A DNA stretch of 64,000 nucleotides from contig CP124755.1 in the NCBI GenBank assembly GCA_029972135.1, positions 1,736,001-1,800,000 of the forward strand. The letters are read 5' to 3'. This stretch comes from Candidatus Thiocaldithrix dubininis. Lineage in GTDB: Bacteria > Pseudomonadota > Gammaproteobacteria > Thiotrichales > Thiotrichaceae. Below the pieces are notes generated by a model. The model was given only the letters and a program-made list of their open reading frames with translations, was not told where the DNA came from and searched no databases. The position numbers and the translations under genes are program-made. Positions 1 through 10,300 of this stretch are shown one piece after another. Position 1 is the first letter of the stretch. Every line of letters begins with the position of its first letter.

Positions 1-85
1 GGTCGTTGAGGCTGTAGAAAAACCCTCCGAACCGCCATTTTGTGGGATAATCAGGCATCGCAAGCACCCGAACGAGTAGGCAGGC

Positions 86-250
86 GTCGCACGCTACAAA
101 CCGATGCTTCAAGGCTTGAAACTGTTGGCACTGGACTACCAGTAAATCCTACCTAGTACGTTTGAATATGCGCTACGTCAGTTGGTGGATAACGAATTGG
201 CAAAGAGCTGTTTGCCATCGACGCGGTATATCAGGATGATCAGATTCGGG
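86..250 (+). pseudogene. IS1182/DUF772-type transposase N-terminal relic
   Basis: Read from 86, the frame gives VARYKPMLQGLKLLALDYQ, a stop (TAA), then ILPSTFEYALRQLVDNEL. This resembles the start of DUF772-type (IS1182-like) transposases. After about position 200 the match continues only in another frame (ELFAIDAVYQDDQ), so there is both an in-frame stop and a frameshift. Nothing of the catalytic core follows. It is a dead insertion-sequence remnant. The family call comes from remembered motifs, not a search. Confidence 0.5.
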
Positions 251-270
251 TTTTCCAACACCCTTGTTGG

Positions 271-693
271 CTAAATGGCAAAAAACGGATTAACCAACAT
301 TAACCCACAATTCTCAAAATCTTTACTATTACGGGTTGCCAAAGTGAAACGATTGAATCGAGCAATCGCTGCGATTTGTCCATCAGGTACACTCATCGGC
401 ACCCCCACACTACGTCGATACGCCATAATATCCGCATAATGATGCGCGGCTTCTGTTGTAAAATCTAAAACACGCTCAGCAAAACCTTGTGCAATAAACC
501 AATCAAATTTTTGCTGCAATAGACGCCGCTTTTGTCCTTCTGGCAATACCAATAAACCATATTTAATTTCAGCTATCGTAATAACCGAAATATAGATATC
601 CAAGGGTTCTTGGGCATTTAGCCATTCAATAACCTTGGTTTGTGGCTCGGGACGCATCAATTCAGAAACAATATTAGTGTCTAGTAAAATCAT
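271..693 (-). CDS. PIN-domain toxin (VapC/FitB type)
   Basis: This 140-residue protein is a probable Mg-dependent ribonuclease toxin. It opens with MILLDTNIVSELMRP, the usual PIN start with the first catalytic Asp (D5). TIAEIKYG supplies the conserved Glu, and VPDGQIAAIA followed by TRNSKDF supplies the C-terminal acidic residues. Length is normal for the family. Its start codon lies one base beyond the stop of the upstream antitoxin gene, so the two are co-transcribed and probably translationally coupled. PIN toxins cleave tRNA or mRNA when freed from their antitoxin; the target here cannot be read from sequence. The neighbouring transposase and methylase relics suggest an accessory, transferred segment. 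Confidence 0.88.
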   Translation of the reverse strand: MILLDTNIVSELMRPEPQTKVIEWLNAQEPLDIYISVITIAEIKYGLLVLPEGQKRRLLQQKFDWFIAQGFAERVLDFTTEAAHHYADIMAYRRSVGVPMSVPDGQIAAIARFNRFTLATRNSKDFENCGLMLVNPFFAI

Positions 694-694
694 T

Positions 695-922
695 CTAAAA
701 GCTCAAAGGCACATGCGTGCTATGTTTAGGTAGCTCCAATTCAACTCCTGACTCTTTGCCAAATAACTGACAAGCCAAATCACCCAAACGCACGGAACTG
801 CTCACGGCTTGACGCAGAATACGACGCGCCTCCTCTTCCATTGACACATTGTGCCGTGCAGCACGTATCCGCAATCCTTGCAAAGTAGCGTCATCTAAAC
901 GGCGAATACTTAAGTTTCCCAT
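695..922 (-). CDS. Ribbon-helix-helix antitoxin (FitA type)
   Basis: A 75-residue antitoxin partner of the downstream PIN toxin. The N-terminus MGNLSIRRLDDATLQGLR followed by RAARHNVSMEEEARRIL is the FitA-like ribbon-helix-helix DNA-binding fold. The C-terminal tail (GVELELPKHSTHVPLSF) would wrap the toxin active site. The start is supported by GGAAGG seven bases upstream on the minus strand. By family knowledge the pair represses its own promoter, which should lie in the AT-rich 923-1020 interval. Confidence 0.87.
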   Translation of the reverse strand: MGNLSIRRLDDATLQGLRIRAARHNVSMEEEARRILRQAVSSSVRLGDLACQLFGKESGVELELPKHSTHVPLSF

Positions 923-1025
923 GATACACCTTCCATAATTCTTATATTGTTAAAATGATAGCATATGCACGCAATGCCTGCACTTTTAAAAATTGATAGC
1001 AAACTAGAGCAGAAACACCAAAGCC

Positions 1026-1295
1026 TTAGAGCGTCCCTTCTAACTCCTGAATCCTCTCACCAGTACTCGTTTGCAAAGCTTTAATACGACTCCAAATCAC
1101 CGCAGGCGCATCATAATCCACCGTTTCATAACTTGATTCAGAATATCCGCGCGAAATCATAAAAATCGCGTCTTTCATGTGCTTGGCAAACTTAGATTTT
1201 TGCTGATTACCCAAGATTTTAATGAAGGGAAAGACATGATCACGCACCCGCTCAAATATAACTTGTGGGTCTTTGTCTTTGAACTGTAAATGCAA
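1026..1295 (-). pseudogene. Type I restriction methylase (HsdM) relic
   Basis: This 89-codon frame reads FERVRDHVFPFIKILG and AKHMKDAIFMI, resembling an internal HsdM segment (VRDEVFPFLRTLG..HHMKDARF). It ends in IKALQTSTGERIQELEGTL, resembling the very C-terminus of HsdM. The catalytic SAM and NPPF motifs are absent. The only upstream initiation codon is a TTG inside a strong hairpin. I read it as an internally deleted remnant and not a working gene. Alternatively it could be a small unrelated protein, but two separate HsdM-like segments in the right order make a relic more likely. Confidence 0.5.
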
Positions 1296-1321
1296 CTGCG
1301 CAAGCTTAACTTGCGCAGTTG
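1293..1321 (-). terminator. Hairpin downstream of the giant surface protein gene
   Basis: A perfect 12-bp inverted repeat (CAACTGCGCAAG, 5-nt loop, CTTGCGCAGTTG) lies 28 bases past the stop of the giant minus-strand gene. There is no long U-run, so it may work with Rho or simply protect the 3' end. Confidence 0.6.
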
Positions 1322-1348
1322 TTAGGAAAGTGCTTATTGAATAAGCAA

Positions 1349-4300
1349 TTAATGAATCACGACTTCGTAACTAACACTACCGTGATTACCGGCTTGCAAT
1401 TTGCCAACGAATGACCAATCAATGGCATTATCGACTACATGCGGCGTACACAAGCTCAATTCCGTAGGCGTTTGTACACAAGTTGGGCTACCGGCTACCA
1501 AATCTGTGAAGCTGGGTAAGGCATCATGCACAACGAGTTCGTCTAATACGCCATCGCCAATATTCTCATATTGAATGGTGTAACGTAGCGTTTCACCCGG
1601 TAAGGCTGTTTCGCCACTTTGATTGCGCGTAACATTCCACACAAACTTTTTCAGATCTAATTTGCCTGCACCACTGACTGCCGTATCGCTGCTGGCAGCA
1701 TTAACCTTGGTCGTATCCGTGCGCGTTTGCTTATTGGTCGCTGTTAGCACAGAGCCATCACCGTAAGTAAATTCGCTTTGTAACGTTAAGGTTTGAGTTG
1801 CACCACTGCTAGCGTTCGCAGGCGTCAATACTTTCGTCAAGATGCACAGTTTGTCACCGGCATTAAGGCTAATAGCACCTGTGATCACCGTATCGCCCGC
1901 ATTGAGCTTACTGTCGCAATTGGCATCGCGTAACAGTTGGCTTTCCCACAGTAAATTGCTGGGGTCGAGGTTTTCTTCAATCAAGCTTAAGCTAACTTCA
2001 CCGTTAACTTCCGTACGGAAAATATGCGGGTGTACGACCGTCGTATTGGGTTGAGTGACTAGACTGTTATCCAAAGTGAAGCTAGGGCTTGCCACATCGC
2101 CAAAGTCTTGCTGTACCGTTGCATTCGCGGCAATGCTCAAGGTTTTGCTATTGGCCGTACTTGAGCTATAACCCGTCGGATCAGCGGTTACAGGTGGGCA
2201 AGTATCTGGCACAGGTACATTGGCGTTTGCGGCTTCATAAACGGTATAACTACCCGCTGCTAAGCCCGCAAATTGATAGCTACCATCCGCTTGTGTTTGC
2301 ACACTGCGACAAGTATTAGCACTATCGTCTTTTAACACCACTGTAACGTTATCTATGCCCGCTTCAGTATCATTAATGCCATTGACATTCGCATCATTGA
2401 AGACTTTGCCAGTTAAGACCGCACCATCTTGCTGAATCGTAACCACATAATCCTCAACCTCACCATCGGTTGCTGTACCCGTGGCTAGACTGGTACTGGC
2501 AACACCTGTCGCAATCAGCGGATCGGTAGTTACGCGTAAGCGCATGTGTGTATCGCCTGCGGTTAATCCGCTGAGATTCGCCCACGTTAAGCCAACCGTT
2601 TTAACTTGTGCAGCACTACTGACAGGAATGGTAGCGGCTTCATTGCTATCGAATACGCCGTTTTTATTAAAGTCAATCCAGCCCACTAACCACGCTTTAT
2701 TACCCGTCGAGTTCAGCACTTTAACGTTTACACTAGTGCCTGTGGAACTGGTATATAAGCTCGGTAATATGCTTACACTGTCTTCGTCATCTATGCCGCT
2801 AATATCATCACCATCTGCACCTGTACTGGCAACCGAGCTTGCATCCATATCTGGCAGAGTTGTACCTAAGTAAACAGCGGCATTAATCGTATGCGCCGCA
2901 TCACCATAACTAGCAGATGCGTCCCCACGATCTTGATAGAGCTGTAAACTAACAACGGGTGAAAACTCGGAGGTATTGCTGGCATTCGTAGCCGTAACCG
3001 TTAACTTATCATCAATTAACACATTACTTGGCATAGTAAGTGTCCACTGGAACGGACTCATGCCAACTGCACTATTCCCATCCGCATCGGTTAAAGTGGC
3101 ACAATCCACTGGAGTGGTCACCGTATCTTCGCCAGCCCCTTCAACGAAGGTTGTTAGATAACGCTCGCCTTCACCATAGTCTTGGGTTTTGCCAAACTTA
3201 TTACTACCTGCCGCAACTTGTGACACACTGGTAGGCGATACATCCGCTTCGTATAACTCAATGGTTGAACCGCTGGGCGCACAACCTTGAATCACCAATT
3301 TACCATTCACGCTTAGAGCTTGTTTAATCATGGCGAAATTCAATAAGTTATTACCGCCAGTATCAGCATCATTCGCATCATTTACCGTAATACCATCACC
3401 TAAACTATTGCTACCTGTCCCTAAATCAATACCGATATTGCCGTTTTGGTAAATGGCATTTTGTGTAAACACATTGCTTTGGTTACCGCTCATGACCGTA
3501 ATACCATCATTTTTATTTTTATAGATAGTATTGTTGCGAATGGTATTGCTATCACCAGAACGAATGCAGATACCTGCTTCTTGCGAAGACGTAGAGCCAT
3601 AACCATTGTTATAAATTTGGTTTGACTCTATTAAGTTATTGCTGTTTTTAATACTGGGAATTAAATCAATACCGCATGAACTATTGCTATGGAAAATATT
3701 ATTGCGAACGGTATTTTGATTAGCACCATTCACGAAGATTAAACCATCGGAGATAGTATTTACTTTACCTGCTGCCCGCGAAATATTATTTTCAACTTTA
3801 ACGCCTTTTGCACCCTCTAAGGTAATGCCAGAATTGCCTACGTTGAACGAGGTAATTTGGGTAATCTCAGAACCGCTAGTTAACGTTTTAGTCATATCCG
3901 TTTGATAGACCGTAACACCGGCGATATTAGAACTAGTGGTAATGCCAATATTGCGTACAAAACCCACCGTATCACGAATCGTTAACGCGCCGTAATTGGA
4001 GTTATTAGGCGTGCCACTATTGCTAATAATAATTTCAGAACCGAGGGTTATATCGGATACCGCTGCATTCGTGTTACCCATACTGGCGGTTTGTGTACTA
4101 CCATCAACCGCAGTATTCGCATCGGTCATAGTCAGATACTGTGTACCCGTTGCAATCAGCCACGCTTTACCCGTACCACCGTCTGGACTGTTTACAAAAC
4201 CAGTATCAGTGGTTGGAATCATAAAGATCGTGGTTTCTTGTCCCGCAGGAATTGCAATCAAGGTATCTGCTTGATCTAAGTTATCATTTTTCAGTAAGTT

Positions 4301-7300
4301 ACTATTGGCTAGGAACTGTGCAAAAGAGCCTTGTCCATTGGCTTTTGTGTTTACGATGGTATCGAAGTTGAAGCCAAACTCAATACCACTGAGATCAGCA
4401 CCCGCCAGCGTTACCGCTTGCAAACTTTGTACGTTTGCGCCGCCTGATAATTGATAGGTCGTAGTATTTAGGGTTTCCGTACCAGTATTCGCCGCACCAT
4501 CTGCCAAACTAGGATTATGCCCACCCACTTCATTGGTAACAGCCGTTGTGCCGTCGGTTCGGAAGGTTTGCACACCCAACTCTGTACCATTCGAGCCTAC
4601 ACGCGTGGAGTTAACCGTGTCATTCACCACCCGCACGTAGTAATTGCCATCTAGTACTTGGTTAAAGGTATAAACCCCGTCTTGAGTCCCATCATTAGCA
4701 GTGGTCGTATTTCCAACATACGTGCCATCAGCTTTATATAACTCAACCGTTGCACCGTTTACGCCTTTACCGGCTGCGGTTGTAAAGTCGCGCCCTGCAC
4801 CACCACCATAGTTAATATCTTCAAATACGACACCAGACAAATTATATTTTGGTGTCTGAAAACCTATAGAAGCACTAGGACATGCCGCTATATCATTAAT
4901 AGTTACACCAGAAATAGATATTGTTGCAATTTTACTAAAATTAACAACATCATTATTTTGAACACCCCGGTAAATCCCTCCTCCGTTAGCAAAGACATAC
5001 ATATCGTTGCCAATCATAGCATACCCCGGTTGTAGACCTGTGGGTATTCCAATAGCTGTATAAGTAGCCAGCAGCGCGCCATCCTTAGAGTACTTCAAAA
5101 TTTTTCCTGCCGTTGATTTCACAATGTAAAAGTTATCTTGTGCATCTGTTGCTACATCGTAGTAAGAAGCCATTGAAGCATTAATTCCGGTGACTAATGG
5201 TGTAGATGGGGTAGATGTTCCGTCATAACGCCATACATCAGTACCGTTATAACTAAAGATATAGTTAACTCCACCGCCCGGATTAGGGGCTACGTCATAC
5301 GATGTAACTGAATGACTGGTATTTACCCAAGTACTATCATTGAACCAGTAATACCGACCGCCTGCTACCACATAGAAGGTTGGTGACGGTGTACCTCCAT
5401 TTAAATTATGAGAAATAGTTAATCCGGCTGAACCAGCAACTGTTGACATAACAGGTGTCGAATCAAGAACAGGAGTAGTTGCCACATTATCAATACGGAA
5501 GATTCGTTTGCCATTATCATCATGCAAGAATAGAGCTTCTTTATCTTCTATAGTTGAACACAAAGCCGATCTTGCAATAGTCAGAGCATAATCTTCCACT
5601 TCACCATTGGAGGCGGCACTGGTGGCATCTAAGTTTGCAACAGTCGACCAGCGGAAGCGCGCATAAGTCTTAGTCGTTACGGCATAACTAGGCACACTTA
5701 CCGAGAATTGAATTGTACCGGTTGTGCTATCTAAATCACCTGCACCATTATCCTGTAAATTAGGTGCAACTTGTTCATTTGCCTCAAACGTGCCACTACC
5801 GTCCCAGTCAATCCAGCCTTGTAAATAGCCACCTGCGCCTGTCGCTTTCACGGTCACACTAGCAGTAGAACCTTGCATAAAGCTAGGCATGGTAATAATA
5901 GCGTCTTCATCGTCGCTGCTATCAAGGTCATCCCCGGTCGCATCTGTGGTAGCGAATGCCCCCGAATCAGCATCAATATTTAGCCCTAATTGTACGCCAC
6001 TCACAATATTATGACTGGGTGTGCCATAACTAGCGGGCGCATCGGCATAATCAATAGGATTCAGGGCTGACGCAACCCCCGAAAATTCTGATGTCCCCGT
6101 ACCTGTAACAGTAGCCGTCGCGGTTACTTTATCGCCACTGACAAGCGTGCTAGGTGTGGTTATTGTCCATTGGAACGGACTCATCCCCACCGCACTGTTG
6201 CCGTCTGCGCCGACTAAGCTAGCACAATCAAGCGGCGGGCTTTGCGTATCTTCTCCCACGCCTTCGGTAAAGCGGGCAATAAATTGTTCGCCTTCACCGT
6301 AATCTTGCGTCAGAGTAGTTTTATTTGCACCCGCACTTACTCCTGAACTTGAAGTGGGTGAAACATCCGCCTCGAAGAATTCAAGAATTGCGCCAGTGGG
6401 TGCACAGCCGCTTAAGGTCAAGTTGCCACTGTTAAGATTGGCACTTTTAATCAGTGGGAAGTTAAGAACAGCGTTAGGTCCGGTATCACTATCGTTCGCG
6501 TCGTTGATCGTCACTTTGTCGAGGTTGATGTCGATGCCTAAAGTAGTATTCGCATAAATGCTATTTTGACTAATGCTGACATCGTTGGTACTAGTGCCAG
6601 ATAAGATAATGCCATTATCACCGTTGTAAGCAATTTTGTTGCTACCCGCAGCACTGCCGTCACCAATCTTAATGGCGGTCGCACCGTTTTGTACCATGAT
6701 CCCTTGGTTGGCATTGGCTAAGGCGGCAGTGCCAGCGCTGTTTAAGCCAATCAGGTTGCCAACTACCGTTAGATTTTTAGTACTGGCATTAGCAATCACA
6801 ATACCGTGGCGGTTGTTGCCTGAAATGGTGTTGCCCGTTGTAGTGGTGCTACCAATGGTAAAATTAGGTACATTGTCTATGGTAATTCCGTCTAAGGTAT
6901 TAGCAATGGCGCTACTGCCATCTTGGTTCGTTCCAATGCGGTTATTGGTAATAATTGTTCCAGTAGCATCGCCGTTAATCAGGCGTATACCGGATTGGTC
7001 GTTACCGGAAATGACGTTATTATTAACTAATAAGGTAGCCGCAGCCGTTTCGACATCAATCCCGTGGTTGAGGTTACCTTTGTCACTTGTGCCATTGGCA
7101 TTCGTCCCAATGCGGTTATTCGTAATCGTCGTACTAGGGCTGTTGACTAGGTGAATACCTCGGGTTTTATTACCTGATATAAGGTTATTACGAATGGTAA
7201 CGCCGACGTTATTTTTGGTTTCAACCCCTGCTTGCGTATTACCCGCAATGGTTTCACCGTCTTTGAGCATCCCAACATAGTTATTTTCAATTAAGGTATT

Positions 7301-10300
7301 GGTGTTATTGGTTGCGGTTTTATCAGTAAACACACCAATAACCTTGTTGTAGACAACAAGATTGCCATCGGCGGCATTACTACCGCCAACCACTACATCG
7401 TTTGCATTATTTACGTACACACCGTGTAAGGTGTTGCCGCGATCCAATGTGCCAGAGACATCCGTACCCACATAGTTATCAGTAATTTTTGTGCCCGTAC
7501 TGGTGCTATTCCGAATCCCGCTGTAACTGTTACTACCAATAATATTACGCCCACTGGCACTACTATTACCGATGGTGGCATTACTGGTATCGGCTAAGAA
7601 AATACCATTATTGGCGTTGCCAAGCGCTTTTACGCCATCACTGCCTAAACCAATGTAGTTGCCAAGAATACTAATGCGATTCGTGCCAGAGCGAGTGTTA
7701 ATACCATCCTGACCATTGCCAGAAATAATATTACGATCCGCTGCTGTTGTGCCGCCAATCGTAATATCCGTAGAGTTAATGGTGTAAATCCCATAACCGG
7801 TATTCGCCAAGGCCGTCATTCCATCAGGGGTTGTACCAATCTTATTATTAGTAATCGTCACAAAATTGGCATAGGAAAGCCGAATACCTTTAGTCGTATT
7901 ATTAGCATTCACGGCAGTATTGGCTTTGTTGTTACCCGCAATTACGTTACCTGTCACAGTGATAGTTTTACTCGGTACGGCACTAGTACCCGTTAGCAAG
8001 ATACCCGCTTGGTCAGCCGCTTCTTGGTTATTGGATTTAGCCGTTAAACCATCGGCACTCATACCGACATAGTTATTCTGAATCAGAGCAGTGACAACAC
8101 TATTGAGTTTGATGCCGTCTTTGAAGTTATTGGAAATAATATTGCGATCATCAACGGATGTGCCGCCAATCGTGAGATTGCCACCGGCGTTGTCATAGAT
8201 ACCAAATGTACCGTTTTGCATCGCGGTTGTACCATCGGTATTCAAGCCAATATTGCTACATTTCACGGTAAGATTGCTACCCGCGCTATTGGCGCTCACC
8301 CCAGCATCAGTAAAGTTACCAATAGCTAATCCTTTAATTAATGCATTCGCAGCATTAACCGTTAAACCGGAAACCGTTGCACCAGCATTTGTACCACTTA
8401 AGGCAATCATTAAAGTGCGAGCACTAGCTGCACAGGAACTACCACTTTGTGTGCTGCCATTAATAGCGGTATAGCTATCGGTAATGGCGGGTAATGCGGA
8501 ACTGGGGCTAATGGTAAAAGGCCCTGTCCCCGGAATTTGGAAAATCGAGGTTTCTAAGCCAGCCGTTAAACCGCTTTGCGCTAAGCCAGCATTGCCTAAT
8601 AAATTACTATTGAGAATGAACTGGCGTAACGAGCCTTGTCCGCTGTCATTCGTATTCACAATCGTATCGAAGTTGAAGCCAAACATGACGCCACTAATAT
8701 TCAAATTAGTCACAGTCACTGGCTGGACAGACTGTACTGTGCCACTACTTGATAAACTAAAAGTTGAGGTATTTAAGGTTTCAGAACCCGTATTCGCCCC
8801 CGCATCGGCAAGATTAGGCGCACGCCCACCAATTTCATTGGTCACATCGGTTGTGCCATCAGTACGGTAGGTTTGCACGCCGCGCTCTGTACCATTAGAA
8901 CCTGTACGCGTTGATTTTACAGTACTATTTACCACCCGCACATAGTAGTTACCCGCTGCTAACCCCGTAAATAAATAAGCACCATCATTTAAGCCATCGT
9001 TGGCAGTAGTGGTTGTGCCGACTAAAGAACCGCTGCTATTGTATAACTCAACTTTTGTGCCATTTGTGCCTTTACCAGCGGATACCCCTAAATTCCGACC
9101 ATTGCCGCCACCATAGTTAATATCTTCAAAAACCACTCCAGATAAGGACTGATTGCCTTTAACTGTAACCACATAATCTTCTACTTCCCCAGTACTGACG
9201 ACACTACTAGGAACATTACACTGATCAGTACTAGAACATACTCTGAAACGAGCAAAGGTTAGTCCACTATTAGTCGTTGAAGGTACATTAATACTAAAAC
9301 TCTGATTACCCACCACAACAGATTGATCACTTATAACTTTTTCGCCACTATCCAAAAAATCGCCGTCTTGGTTCCAGTCAAACCAAGCACTCAGATAACC
9401 AGATGCGTTTTGTATATTCACAGAAATAGTGTTAGAAGATGATACTGTTAAAGATGATGGTAATGTAACACCGTCCTCATCATCCCCCCCGCTGGAATCA
9501 TCACCAGTTGCATTACTACTACTCAATAAGGTTGCATCAGCATCTACCGTTGCGCCTAAGCGAATGCCACTAATAGTGTGTGTTGACGTGCCATAGGAGG
9601 CAGGTGCATCAGAAGTATCTGCGTTATCTGACGAAATAGTAAAAGCCGGAGCCCATCCACCCCATGCAGAGAGTGAACTATCCGCATTTGATTGGAGGGT
9701 GAAAGCACTGGCAACACCATTACGAAATTGAGCAGACATACTCAAACCATCAGGTTCAACCGTTGTCCACTGAGGTTCAGAATTATCATAAATTCCGTTA
9801 CTATTATTTGTTACCGTTGATTGTAGCTGTGTGTATCCCGACATGGTCAAAAAACCACCTAAACTACTAGGTTGACCTATGGTGGAAAAACCCACAACTA
9901 AGAGACCATCATTAATATCATTTGGTGCTTGTCCGGGATCAAATGCAGAAGCTGTTAGTGTGTAATTACCGGGTATTGTTGTAGTGGATTTTGTTAATTG
10001 GGGAACAGCAGAACGTACAATTCCACTATCAGTTTGCTCAACATTACTAAATACAAATGCCATTAGAATAGCATCATCCCCAGCGCTCTTGGGTTGTAAT
10101 ACATCTGGTAAGGAAATAGATACTGTACCAGATGGACTACCTCCTAATAAGGTATTAATTTCTGTTTCATTTAACGCAATATGATAGCTTTCTGTGCTAA
10201 AAAGTGTGGAATTTGGAATTTGTACAGCATTTGCGTCTACCAAATTATTTTCTTGGAAACTGAAACGTAAATCTCCACTAGGTGTTCCGCCAATTGTTAA

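Noticed and set aside
6636-7154. 172-residue plus-strand frame and other long plus-strand frames inside 1842-10184
   Set aside because: They are antisense to the giant surface protein gene, hydrophobic through Asn/Thr-codon complement, and lack ribosome sites. Shadows.
5600-8200. Short repeated sequences as a possible CRISPR array
   Set aside because: Repeats are degenerate, in frame, and encode beta-helix rungs; there are no identical repeats or cas genes.
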